In this document: piece after piece, positions 18,586 to 30,821 of the stretch
Layout of the letters: each line of letters begins with the position of its first letter
Numbering within the stretch: position 1 is the first letter of the stretch
Assembly: GCA_013377095.1 (NCBI GenBank)
Contig: JACAAY010000003.1
Location: 35,289 to 99,288, forward strand
Source: Desulfuromonadales bacterium
Lineage (GTDB): Bacteria > Desulfobacterota > Desulfuromonadia > Geobacterales > Pseudopelobacteraceae
Direction: 5' to 3'
Length of the DNA stretch: 64,000 nucleotides
Notes under the pieces: model-generated
Databases searched by the model: none
What the model saw: the letters and a program-made list of their open reading frames with translations, nothing else
Told to the model about the DNA's origin: nothing
Program-made: the position numbers and the translations under genes

Positions 18586-19938
18586 ATGCATGACGTATGG
18601 CAACAAGCCACTGATAACCTGGAAAAAGTTTTATCTGAGCGAGACTTCACGACGTGGATCAAGCCCATATCCTACAGTCATCATGATGAAACAATTGTTT
18701 ACCTATCTGTTCCCACACTCTTTTTCAAAGAATGGATAGAAGAACATTATCGTCAGATGCTCACTGGCGCCCTGTCAGTCACAGCAGGAAAAAAATATTC
18801 CATTGATCTCGTCGTTACTGAAAACAATACCGACATTGAAACCTATCAACCTGAAAACCTGATCATAAAAGGTCACCAGGAAACGGAACAGCTTTCCAGT
18901 AATCACACCGAATCATCCTTTACCTCACTGAACCCCAAATATACCTTTGAATTGTTTGTCAGCGGCACGGGAAACCAGTTCGCCCACGCTGCTGCCATGG
19001 CTGTGGCGCATAATCCTGCCGACACCTACAACCCTCTTTTTATATATGGTGGTGTCGGTCTTGGTAAAAGCCATCTACTCAATGCAATAGGTCATACCAT
19101 CCGTGCAAACTCGCCAGACTTAAACGTGTGCTACTGTTCAGCGGAAAAGTTCATGTACGAGATGGTTAATGCATTACGCCAAAAACGTATGGAACAGTTT
19201 CGATCGCGGTTCAGAAATCTTGATGTACTCCTGGTTGACGATATTCAGTTTATTTCTGGAAAAGTAGGCACACAGGAAGAATTTTTTCATACCTTCAATG
19301 CTCTTCATGACATGCAGAAACAGATAGTGATAACATCGGATAAATTCCCCCGGGAAATATCGGACCTAGAAGAACGTCTCAGATCCCGATTCGAATGGGG
19401 CTTGATTGCCGACATTCAACCTCCTGATCTGGAAACAAAAATTGCCATTTTGAAAAAAAAGTCAGAAATTACCAAAATTAAACTTCCCGAAGATGTTATT
19501 TATTTTTTGGCATCAAGCGATACCCGCAATATTCGAGAACTGGAAGGAATGCTCATCAGATTGGGTGCTTACAGCAGCCTGCAAAGCATTCCCATAACCC
19601 TCAGCATGGCAAAGGAAAATCTGAAGGAAATACTAGGTGACAAACGCAAGGATATAACCGTAGAGCTGATCCAGAAAGTAGTCGCCGATTTTTTTGACCT
19701 GAAACCGGCTGATCTTAAATCAAGCAAAAGACCTAAAAACTTTGTACAGGCCCGTCAGATAGCGATCTGGCTCTGTCGTGACATGACAAACTTTTCATAT
19801 CCTGATATCGGTTTAAAATTCGGCGGCAAGGATCACTCAACTGTAATTTATGCAGCCAAAAAAATAGACAATGCTCTCAAAGATGATTCAAAACTCTCTA
19901 AAATGATTGGTGATATTAAACATATCCTTCTCAAATAG
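18586..19938 (+). CDS. dnaA: Chromosomal replication initiator DnaA
   Basis: A 450-residue DnaA with all four domains. Domain I (about 1-80) begins VWQQATDNLEKVLSERDFTTWIKPI. The AAA+ domain has Walker A GGVGLGKSHLL near residue 152, Walker B LLVDDIQFISGK near residue 215, and an RSRFEWGL arginine-finger region. Domain IV ends with the DnaA signature around GGKDHSTVIYAAKKI. It binds DnaA boxes and opens the origin. DnaA-box-like sequences lie on both sides of the gene. It starts the plus-strand run dnaA-dnaN-recF-gyrB-gyrA. Confidence 0.98.
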   Translation: MHDVWQQATDNLEKVLSERDFTTWIKPISYSHHDETIVYLSVPTLFFKEWIEEHYRQMLTGALSVTAGKKYSIDLVVTENNTDIETYQPENLIIKGHQETEQLSSNHTESSFTSLNPKYTFELFVSGTGNQFAHAAAMAVAHNPADTYNPLFIYGGVGLGKSHLLNAIGHTIRANSPDLNVCYCSAEKFMYEMVNALRQKRMEQFRSRFRNLDVLLVDDIQFISGKVGTQEEFFHTFNALHDMQKQIVITSDKFPREISDLEERLRSRFEWGLIADIQPPDLETKIAILKKKSEITKIKLPEDVIYFLASSDTRNIRELEGMLIRLGAYSSLQSIPITLSMAKENLKEILGDKRKDITVELIQKVVADFFDLKPADLKSSKRPKNFVQARQIAIWLCRDMTNFSYPDIGLKFGGKDHSTVIYAAKKIDNALKDDSKLSKMIGDIKHILLK

Positions 19939-20148
19939 ACACAGCATGTTGATAAGACGTGCAGAGAATGTGTATAACTCGCAGGCTGTTGACAAGCACC
20001 GACTTGCGCTTTATTTCATCAACAACCTGAATCAAAATATTTTCCTTAATTTTTTGAGGTTTAGGCAGTTATCACCAGATTCCTGGTCCCTACTATAACA
20101 ACTAAGATTTAATCTTTAAATAAAAGAACCTTTAGTAAGGAGTGACAG
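19939..20148. other. dnaA-dnaN intergenic region with second DnaA-box cluster
   Basis: This 210-base AT-rich gap has several DnaA-box-like nonamers. TGTTGATAA (19947-19955) and TGTGTATAA (19969-19977, the exact complement of TTATACACA) lie on the minus strand, as does TGTTGACAA (19987-19995). Weaker plus-strand forms are TCATCAACA (20016-20024) and TTATCACCA (20069-20077). AT-rich segments around 20025-20055 and 20100-20130 could unwind. Clusters on both sides of dnaA suggest a bipartite origin, with this side at least as box-rich as the other. Confidence 0.6.
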
Positions 20149-21270
20149 ATGGAATTCATAATTGACAAGGAAGCATTTCTCAAATCGCTGCAAAAAATTC
20201 AGGGTATTGTTGAAAAGCGAACATCCATGCCAATCCTTTCCAATGTCCTTCTTGAGGCTACTGATTCAGCGCTTCATGTAACAGCAACTGACCTGGAAGT
20301 CGGTATGAAAAGCATGTATCCGGCTGATATTTTGGCACCGGGAAAAATTACGGTCAGCGCTAAAAAACTGTATGAAATCGTAAAGGAACTTCCAAATCAA
20401 CCGATCACTTTTTCTACAAAAGACAATGATTGGGTAGAGATTAAATGCGGCAAGGTTCATTTCAATATTGTTGGTCTCTCAGCAGATGAATTTCCTTATT
20501 TCCCCACGGTTAAAGAAGAAAATCTCTTTGAGATCGAGAGTTCGCTTCTTAAGGGGATGATTGAAAAAACATCCTATGCCATCTGTAATGATGATACGAA
20601 ATACAATCTGAACGGTCTTTTCGCCAAGGTTGAAGTAACTGCGGATGATCATCAGATTTTAAAGATGGTGGCCACAGATGGCCATCGACTCTCGATTGCA
20701 AGTTGCTCTCTCAAAGGAACCGCCGGTCCGGAACTGTTAAAAGGGGTTATTCTTCCTAAAAAGGGTGTCTATGAATTAAAAAAAATAACCGAGGAAGATG
20801 GCGGAACCCTCATGTTTGGTTTCATGGACAACAGTGCAGTTATAAAACGTGGCGACTCCTACATGGTCATGCGCCTGGTGGATGGCGAGTTCCCCGATTA
20901 CACACGAGTCATACCCACATCAAATGAACGAATTATCACTGTTAATATTGATGATTTTACCCATTCGGTACGGCGCATGGCAATTCTCTCCAGCGAGAAA
21001 TTTAAAGGAATTATGTTGGAAATAACCTCATCAGGTATCAAGATATCATCCAGTAACCCGGAACTCGGCGATGCCATGGAAGAGATCGATGTTGTGTACG
21101 ATGGGGAACCTCTCGCGGTCAGATTCAACGCCCGCTATCTCCTGGATGTGTTTGCAGTTGCAGAAACTGACAGGATTGTAATGAAATTCAAGGATGAGCT
21201 GGCGCCTTCAATAATTCTGCCCGAAAACAGCGACAGTTTTCTGGCAGTTATTATGCCCATGAGGCTGTAA
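20149..21270 (+). CDS. dnaN: DNA polymerase III beta subunit (sliding clamp)
   Basis: A 373-residue DnaN of usual length, starting MEFIIDKEAFLKSLQKIQGIVEKR and ending VIMPMRL. Three clamp domains are recognisable, with VATDGHRLSIA in the second and NARYLLDVF in the third. The protein forms the ring that holds DNA polymerase III on DNA. An AAGGAG lies 8 bases before the ATG. It follows dnaA and precedes recF by 9 bases. Confidence 0.98.
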   Translation: MEFIIDKEAFLKSLQKIQGIVEKRTSMPILSNVLLEATDSALHVTATDLEVGMKSMYPADILAPGKITVSAKKLYEIVKELPNQPITFSTKDNDWVEIKCGKVHFNIVGLSADEFPYFPTVKEENLFEIESSLLKGMIEKTSYAICNDDTKYNLNGLFAKVEVTADDHQILKMVATDGHRLSIASCSLKGTAGPELLKGVILPKKGVYELKKITEEDGGTLMFGFMDNSAVIKRGDSYMVMRLVDGEFPDYTRVIPTSNERIITVNIDDFTHSVRRMAILSSEKFKGIMLEITSSGIKISSSNPELGDAMEEIDVVYDGEPLAVRFNARYLLDVFAVAETDRIVMKFKDELAPSIILPENSDSFLAVIMPMRL

Positions 21271-21279
21271 TAACGCAGA

Positions 21280-24790
<3,511 letters not shown>

Positions 24791-24820
24791 TTTCATTTCA
24801 GAGGGATATACGAGGTAGTA

Positions 24821-27361
24821 ATGATTAACACTCCGCAAAACAAAATTTCCGTCAATATCGAAGATGAGATGAAACGCTCCTACATGGACTACGCCATGTC
24901 GGTCATCGTCGGCCGCGCCCTGCCTGATGTACGCGACGGCCTCAAGCCGGTGCACCGGCGCTGTCTGTATGCCATGTACGACATGAGCAACGACTATAAC
25001 AAGCCCTACAAGAAATCAGCCCGTGTGGTCGGTGATGTCATCGGTAAGTACCACCCCCATGGCGATACGGCCGCCTACGATACCATCGTGCGCATGGCCC
25101 AGGACTTCTCCCTGCGCTACATGCTGGTGGACGGTCAGGGTAACTTTGGTTCAGTTGACGGCGATTCGCCGGCGGCCATGCGTTATACCGAAATTCGCCT
25201 GCGCCAGCTTTCCCATGAATTGCTGAACGACCTGGAAAAAGAGACCGTTGCCATGGTCTCCAACTACAATGACGAGATGCAGGAGCCGACGGTCCTTCCC
25301 GCCAAGTTCCCCAACCTGCTGGTTAACGGCTCCACCGGCATTGCCGTCGGCATGGCCACCAACATACCGCCCCATAACCTGGTCGAGGTGATCAACGGCA
25401 TCATTGCCGTGATTCAAAATCCTGAAACCACCTTCGAGGAGTTGCTGGCGCTGGTGCCTGGTCCGGATTTTCCTACCGGCGCCACCATCTACGGCCGCCA
25501 GGGTATTTACGACGCCTACTCCACCGGCCGCGGCATCATCCAGATACGTGCCAAGGCCCATGTTGAGGCGTCCAAGAGATCCGAACGCCAGTCAATCATC
25601 ATCACCGAGCTGCCCTACCAGGTCAACAAGGCCCGCCTGATCGAGAAGATCGCCGAACTGGTCAAGGAGAAAAAGGTTGAAGGTATCACCGAGATTCGCG
25701 ATGAATCCGACCGCGAGGGGATGCGCATCGTCATCGAGGTCAAGCGCGACGAGAACGCCGAGGTGCTGCTCAACCAGCTCTACAAGCAGACCCAGTTGCA
25801 GAACTCCTTCGGCATTATCATGCTGGCCATCGTCCACAACCGGCCGCGGGTACTGACCCTGCGCCAGATGATGGACTGTTTTGTCGAGCACCGCTGCGAA
25901 GTGGTTACTCGCCGCACCAACTTCGAACTGAAGAAGGCCCTGGCCAGGGCCCATATTCTGGAAGGCCTCAAGATCGCCCTGGACTGGCTGGATGCGGTGA
26001 TTGAGTTGATCCGTGAATCCAAGACTCCACCCGAGGCCAAACAGGGACTGATGGATGGCACGTTTGCCAACCCCGAGTATTTGGCGCGATTGAACCTGCC
26101 CCGTCCCGCAGGTTATGAGCATGAAGTACAGCTGTCCGATATCCAGGCCCAGGCCATCCTGGAAATGCGCCTGCAGCGCTTGACCGGTCTGGAGCGGGAC
26201 AAGATCATCTCCGAGTACGAAGAAATCCTGCGTCTTATCGCACGCTTGAGGGAGATTCTGGCCTCGGATACCGAAATTCTCAAGATCATTGTCGACGAAC
26301 TGACCGATATCCGGGACAGGTTCGGCGACAAGCGCCGCTCGGAGATTGCGGACAGAACCGCTGATATCTCCCTGGAGGACACCATTGAGGACGAAGAGAT
26401 GGTGGTTACCATCTCCCACACCGGCTACATAAAGCGCAGCGCCGTGGATCTCTACCGCTCCCAGCGCCGGGGCGGTAAGGGCAAGACCGGCATGAAGACC
26501 AAGGATGAGGATTTCGTCGAACAGCTCTTCATCGCCTCCACCAAGGACTACCTGCTCTGCTTCACCGACGCCGGACGGATGTACTGGCTCAAGGTCTACG
26601 AGATCCCCGAGGGAAGCCGCACCACCAAGGGCAAGGCTGTGGTCAACCTGGTCAATGTCGGTATGGATGAGAAGATCACCACCATCCTGCCGATCAAGGA
26701 GTTCAGCGAGGACACCTCCCTGTTCATGGCCACCCGCAACGGAGTGGTCAAAAAGACGCCGCTGATCGAATACTCCAACGTGCGCTCCGGTGGCATCATC
26801 GCCGTCAAGCTGGATGAGGGTGACAAGTTGATCGGTGTGGCCCTGACCGACGGCACCAAGGATATTTTCCTGGCATCCCGCAACGGCAAGGCGATTCGTT
26901 TCCACGAAGCCGATGCCCGCTCCATGGGACGCGTCACCCGCGGTGTGCGCGGCATGAATCTGAATGAAGACGATCATGTGATCGGGATGGAGATCGTGGA
27001 TAACGAGGCGGTCGGTTCAACCATCTTCACCGTCTGCGAGAACGGTTATGGCAAACGTACCGATCTTGACGAATACCGTGGTCAGACCCGCGGCGGCAAG
27101 GGCATGATCACCATCAAGACCAGCGACCGCAACGGCTGCGTGGTCAATGTCATGCAGGTAGCCAATGACCATGACCTGATGGTAATTACCGATAACGGTA
27201 AAATTCTGCGGGTGCCGGTATCCGGTTTCTCGGTCATCGGGCGCAATACCCAGGGTGTCCGTCTGATTACCACCGAGGTCAAGGAAAAGGTGGTTGCCGT
27301 GGCCAGACTGGCCGAGAAGGAAGAGGACGAAGAGTTTGAAGGGGATGATGGGACCGAGTAG
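24821..27361 (+). CDS. gyrA: DNA gyrase subunit A
   Basis: An 846-residue GyrA. It starts with the winged-helix region [24 protein letters not shown] and has the catalytic tyrosine in [10 protein letters not shown] near residue 125. A C-terminal six-bladed beta-pinwheel contains the GyrA box [12 protein letters not shown] near residue 550, which marks a true gyrase and not ParC. The quinolone-region residues appear as [17 protein letters not shown] with alanine at the position of E. coli Ser83, a variant often linked to lower quinolone sensitivity. It ends in an acidic tail. GAGG precedes the ATG by 6 bases. Confidence 0.97.
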   Translation: MINTPQNKISVNIEDEMKRSYMDYAMSVIVGRALPDVRDGLKPVHRRCLYAMYDMSNDYNKPYKKSARVVGDVIGKYHPHGDTAAYDTIVRMAQDFSLRYMLVDGQGNFGSVDGDSPAAMRYTEIRLRQLSHELLNDLEKETVAMVSNYNDEMQEPTVLPAKFPNLLVNGSTGIAVGMATNIPPHNLVEVINGIIAVIQNPETTFEELLALVPGPDFPTGATIYGRQGIYDAYSTGRGIIQIRAKAHVEASKRSERQSIIITELPYQVNKARLIEKIAELVKEKKVEGITEIRDESDREGMRIVIEVKRDENAEVLLNQLYKQTQLQNSFGIIMLAIVHNRPRVLTLRQMMDCFVEHRCEVVTRRTNFELKKALARAHILEGLKIALDWLDAVIELIRESKTPPEAKQGLMDGTFANPEYLARLNLPRPAGYEHEVQLSDIQAQAILEMRLQRLTGLERDKIISEYEEILRLIARLREILASDTEILKIIVDELTDIRDRFGDKRRSEIADRTADISLEDTIEDEEMVVTISHTGYIKRSAVDLYRSQRRGGKGKTGMKTKDEDFVEQLFIASTKDYLLCFTDAGRMYWLKVYEIPEGSRTTKGKAVVNLVNVGMDEKITTILPIKEFSEDTSLFMATRNGVVKKTPLIEYSNVRSGGIIAVKLDEGDKLIGVALTDGTKDIFLASRNGKAIRFHEADARSMGRVTRGVRGMNLNEDDHVIGMEIVDNEAVGSTIFTVCENGYGKRTDLDEYRGQTRGGKGMITIKTSDRNGCVVNVMQVANDHDLMVITDNGKILRVPVSGFSVIGRNTQGVRLITTEVKEKVVAVARLAEKEEDEEFEGDDGTE

Positions 27362-27368
27362 AGTCAGG

Positions 27369-27405
27369 CCCCTGTGTCTGCCCGCGACCAGGGCGGCCAC
27401 AGGGG
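27369..27405. repeat. Inverted repeat after gyrA
   Basis: CCCCTGTG at 27369-27376 pairs with CACAGGGG at 27398-27405 around a GC-rich loop that itself can pair. No T-run follows, so it may slow transcription or protect the gyrA message 3' end. Confidence 0.4.
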
Positions 27406-27433
27406 GTAGCCCCTGCAGGTTCAAAAACAGAAC

Positions 27434-29014
27434 ATGAACAGAGCCTTCACTATTGATAAATCACTGAGGGAGCGGCGGCGTATCATACGCCTGCTGGATT
27501 TTCTCAAGCGTGATGACCTGACCACCGAGCAGATGGAGCGGATCGGCAAGCGTCTGCAGAAATCGGGGCGGCGGGCGCTGCGTCCCTTGGTGCGTAAACT
27601 GTGGCGGGAGAAAAACGGCACTGCCATTTACCGTTACACCTGCATGCTGGATTTTTTCGAGGACTCCAATTGGCTTGATCAACTGGTCCAGATCACCATC
27701 AAGCGTACGGACCTGGATGAGCAGTCCCGCATGGCGCTGCTGGATGCCCTGCATGACTATGGGGTTGATGTCACCGCTCCTCCCTTTGCATCCATGACCG
27801 GTTATGGAGCGCGATCCATGGAAGGGTTTATCGGCGACTGCCTGAAGGATGGAGAGCGCGGGCTGGTACGCTTCATGGATATGTTTCTGGACGCAGACAA
27901 CGACGTTCGAGAACGGATGACCCGTTTTCTGTCCGAGGTTGGAACACCCGATGCGGTGTCATTGCTGGAGATCCTGATCTCCTTCGAGCGGCCCGAGGTG
28001 GTCCGTGAGGCAATTATTACCCTGGGAAAAATAAAAAACGGTCTCGCCCTGACGGTGCTCACCAGCGCGGAAAAACGGCATGAGGGCGATGTTGCCGACC
28101 TGATTCGCCGCAGTATCCGCCGGCTCTCCTTCATGGGAATCCGGCAGCCGGAGCAGCTCCCCCCCTCTTTTCCCGTGCCACGGCCGCTCTACCAAGTTCA
28201 GGCCGGTCCGGTGGATATCTACGGCTCCCGTTCATTGCTGTTTTCCTGGCAGCTGGATGATGGGACCTATGCCACCCTGTTGCTGCTGGTTGGCGAATCC
28301 GAGGGCATCATCAACGCGCTCAGCTACCGCATGAAGGATACTTCCGAGTACGATGCGGTTCTGCGAGAGATCACCGCCGGTGAGCTGCTGGAACCAGTGG
28401 AATCGTCCTATGCCCTGGCTCTGCTGAGGGACGCTCTCTCCAACAGCCGCAAGCAGAGCTACCATCTGCCGCCCGATTTCTATGTTGACATGCGGATGTT
28501 CTATCCTGATTCGCTGCGCTCCGAAGCGTACATTCCCCGATTCAGCCTGGTTCACCTGGAAGGTATCGTTGAGCGGATACCCGACTATATAGCCGGCAGC
28601 AGCGAGCTGCTTGACCATCCCGGCCTTGAGGGGTGGATGCTGTCGGAGCCGGCGGTGTATGATGTTGCCGAGCGTCTGGACAGGCTGGAAAAAACCGCCG
28701 CCGGCAAGGGTGTTCCGGACGATGTCGTGGAAGAGATCATGGTCAGCTTCTGCGCGGAATTGATCGCGCCCCGCCGGGCGGAGCTTGTCAAACGCCTGCT
28801 GTTGACCGCGGACTTTCTACAACAGACCGGTTGCGACGAGCAGGTTATTCAGCATACCCTGGCCACGGCGCTGAGTCTGGTGGGAGGGTTTGTTCCCGAG
28901 GAGCGTCACCCCTTTATTCGACGTTTGATTCTGGACAGTATCGAGACGGCCCGCCAGGCACTGGCCGATGGTTTTGACCTGCGATTGGAGGAGGGATATG
29001 ACGATGAGGAATAA
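27434..29014 (+). CDS. HEAT-like alpha-helical repeat protein, function unknown
   Basis: A 526-residue soluble protein without signal peptide or membrane helix. The first ~240 residues have the two-helix repeat pattern of HEAT/PBS-lyase repeats (for example DVRERMTRFLSEVGTPDAVSLLEILI and EVVREAIITLGKIKNGLALTVL, each split at a turn). Residues ~250-340 look beta-rich and start with a conserved-looking RPLYQVQAGPVDIYGSR. The rest is helical again. It sits 72 bases after gyrA and overlaps gpsA by 17 bases, so it is expressed with gpsA. HEAT scaffolds usually bind proteins. I do not recognise a specific function. Confidence 0.8.
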   Translation: MNRAFTIDKSLRERRRIIRLLDFLKRDDLTTEQMERIGKRLQKSGRRALRPLVRKLWREKNGTAIYRYTCMLDFFEDSNWLDQLVQITIKRTDLDEQSRMALLDALHDYGVDVTAPPFASMTGYGARSMEGFIGDCLKDGERGLVRFMDMFLDADNDVRERMTRFLSEVGTPDAVSLLEILISFERPEVVREAIITLGKIKNGLALTVLTSAEKRHEGDVADLIRRSIRRLSFMGIRQPEQLPPSFPVPRPLYQVQAGPVDIYGSRSLLFSWQLDDGTYATLLLLVGESEGIINALSYRMKDTSEYDAVLREITAGELLEPVESSYALALLRDALSNSRKQSYHLPPDFYVDMRMFYPDSLRSEAYIPRFSLVHLEGIVERIPDYIAGSSELLDHPGLEGWMLSEPAVYDVAERLDRLEKTAAGKGVPDDVVEEIMVSFCAELIAPRRAELVKRLLLTADFLQQTGCDEQVIQHTLATALSLVGGFVPEERHPFIRRLILDSIETARQALADGFDLRLEEGYDDEE

Positions 29015-30017
29015 ACCGTTACGTGCAGCGGTTATCGGTGGCGGAAGCTGGGGTACGGCGCTGGCCAACGTGCTGGCCAGCAACGGCCACGACACGACCC
29101 TGTGGGTTCACGATGCCGAGCTGGTTGACGAGATCAACCTGCACCATGCTAACCCGCTCTTTCTGCCCGGTATTCAGCTCAGTCCCGCGCTGAGCTGCAC
29201 CGCCAACCTGTCCGAGGCCCTGGCGGGTCGCTCACTGGTCCTGATGGTGACGCCGGTGCAGGTCATGCGCAGCGTACTGGCCCGGGCGGTGGAGCTGATC
29301 GATCCGGCCGCGACCATTGTCAATGCTTCCAAGGGGATCGAGCTGGAGACACTCAAGACCGTATCCCAGATCTGCACCGAGTTTTTCGGGGACGATTTTT
29401 TAAACCGCTATGTGGCCCTTTCCGGACCCACCTTTGCCCGCGAAGTGGCCGAGGGCCTGCCCTCCCTGATTGTGGCCGCTTCCCGCAACGAGTCATGCTC
29501 GCGGCTGGTACAGGCTGCCTTCAGCAATCCCTCATTTAGGGCCTATACCAACAGTGATGTCATCGGTGTGGAGTTGGGTGGTGCCGTCAAGAATGTGATC
29601 GCCATTGCCGCCGGTATCTGCGACGGTCTGGGTTTCGGACACAACGCCCGGGCCGCACTGATCACCCGCGGTCTGGCCGAGATGAACCGGCTGGGACTGG
29701 CCATGGGCGCCCAGCACGTCACCTTTGCCGGGCTGGCCGGCATGGGAGATCTGGTTCTGACCTGCACCGGCGATCTTTCCCGCAACCGTACCGTCGGTTT
29801 CAAACTGGGACAAGGCATGCGTCTGGCCGATATCCTGGCCGAGATGCGCATGGTGGCCGAAGGGGTCAAGACCGCCGAATCGGTCTACGCGCTCTCCCGC
29901 AAGCTGGGCGTGGAGATGCCGATCGTGGAGAAGGCCTTCCAGATTCTGCACGAGGATAAACCAGCACGCGAGGCGGTGACCGAGCTGATGGCGAGAAACT
30001 TGAAAGCCGAGGCATGA
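28998..30017 (+). CDS. gpsA: Glycerol-3-phosphate dehydrogenase [NAD(P)+]
   Basis: A 339-residue GpsA. The N-terminal nucleotide-binding motif is AAVIGGGSWGTALANVLA. It also has SGPTFAREVAEGLPS and the catalytic lysine region GAVKNVIAIAAGICDG, followed by LAGMGDLVLTCTGDLSRNR. It reduces dihydroxyacetone phosphate to sn-glycerol-3-phosphate for phospholipids. I chose the ATG at 28998, just after a strong GGAGGAGGG, inside the end of the HEAT-like gene; the earlier start at 28968 adds unrelated residues. A rho-independent terminator follows. Confidence 0.97.
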   Translation: MTMRNKPLRAAVIGGGSWGTALANVLASNGHDTTLWVHDAELVDEINLHHANPLFLPGIQLSPALSCTANLSEALAGRSLVLMVTPVQVMRSVLARAVELIDPAATIVNASKGIELETLKTVSQICTEFFGDDFLNRYVALSGPTFAREVAEGLPSLIVAASRNESCSRLVQAAFSNPSFRAYTNSDVIGVELGGAVKNVIAIAAGICDGLGFGHNARAALITRGLAEMNRLGLAMGAQHVTFAGLAGMGDLVLTCTGDLSRNRTVGFKLGQGMRLADILAEMRMVAEGVKTAESVYALSRKLGVEMPIVEKAFQILHEDKPAREAVTELMARNLKAEA

Positions 30018-30046
30018 CCGCTGCCCACATACTTTTATATCGAACG

Positions 30047-30070
30047 AACCCCGACATATTCGGGGTTTTT
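30047..30070 (+). terminator. Rho-independent terminator after gpsA
   Basis: AACCCCGA and TCGGGGTT form an 8-bp stem with loop CATAT, followed by a T-run (30066-30070). Confidence 0.85.
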
Positions 30071-30081
30071 GCGTTAATTCG

Positions 30082-30110
30082 CCCCACACGTCCATAATGG
30101 CTGTGTGGGG
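30082..30110. repeat. Hairpin between gpsA and ispF
   Basis: CCCCACAC (30082-30089) pairs with GTGTGGGG (30103-30110). It follows the gpsA terminator and lies 80 bases before ispF. It has no T-run and may be part of the ispF leader. Confidence 0.4.
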
Positions 30111-30191
30111 TTGCGCCATGGGTAACATCGGGCGTTACGAAGTCGGTCAACTGAATCTACCGACTCTTATTTTTCATTTGGAGACAAGTTT

Positions 30192-30665
30192 ATGCGCATA
30201 GGACACGGCTACGACGTTCACAAACTGGTGGAGGGGAGAAAACTGATCATGGGTGGGGTGGAGATCCCCTGGGAAAAGGGGCTCCTGGGGCATTCCGATG
30301 CCGATGTGCTGCTGCACGCCATTGCCGATGCCATCCTGGGGGCAATTGCCGAGGGGGACATCGGCAGGCACTTTCCCGACACCGACCCGGCCTACAAGGG
30401 CGCCGACAGCTTGAAACTGTTGGAACATGTGGGCAATCTGGCAGCCGAACGGGGGTATGCCCTGGGCAATCTGGACGCCACCATCATTGCCCAGCGCCCC
30501 AAGATGGCGCCCCACATCGCTACCATGCGGGAGAACATTGCCCGGGTATTGCGGGCGGATATCGATCAGGTCAACGTCAAGGCTACCACCGAGGAGGGGT
30601 TGGGATTTACCGGCACCGGTGAGGGTATCTCCGCCCATTCCGTGGTGCTGATGAAAAATGGATAG
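30192..30665 (+). CDS. ispF: 2-C-methyl-D-erythritol 2,4-cyclodiphosphate synthase
   Basis: A 157-residue IspF of usual length. The metal-binding Asp and His of GHGYDVHKL (D8, H10), the [14 protein letters not shown] block and the C-terminal [20 protein letters not shown] are all present. It makes the cyclic diphosphate in the non-mevalonate isoprenoid pathway. GGAG lies 9 bases before the ATG. ispD, often adjacent or fused, is not here. After a terminator upstream it appears to have its own promoter. Confidence 0.96.
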   Translation: MRIGHGYDVHKLVEGRKLIMGGVEIPWEKGLLGHSDADVLLHAIADAILGAIAEGDIGRHFPDTDPAYKGADSLKLLEHVGNLAAERGYALGNLDATIIAQRPKMAPHIATMRENIARVLRADIDQVNVKATTEEGLGFTGTGEGISAHSVVLMKNG

Positions 30666-30821
30666 TCATCCCAGGGTACCCGATTGAAATGCTGTTCAGT
30701 TTTTGGTGCAAAGAACCGATTATAATTAAAGGTTCCGGAGCTGTGAATATGGCAAATGCAGCATGTATTCCGGCCAGTGAGCATGATTGAAATGATTTCC
30801 GTTGGCAAAGGGATGCACCCC

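Noticed and set aside
25592..26977. A 461-residue open frame antisense to gyrA
   Set aside because: It is a mirror of the GC-rich gyrA codons. It has no recognisable family and no ribosome-binding site.
30666..30821. Possible cyclic-di-GMP riboswitch before the giant gene (GGCAAA and GATGCA segments)
   Set aside because: The conserved core and the paired arms of the GEMM class cannot be built from this sequence.
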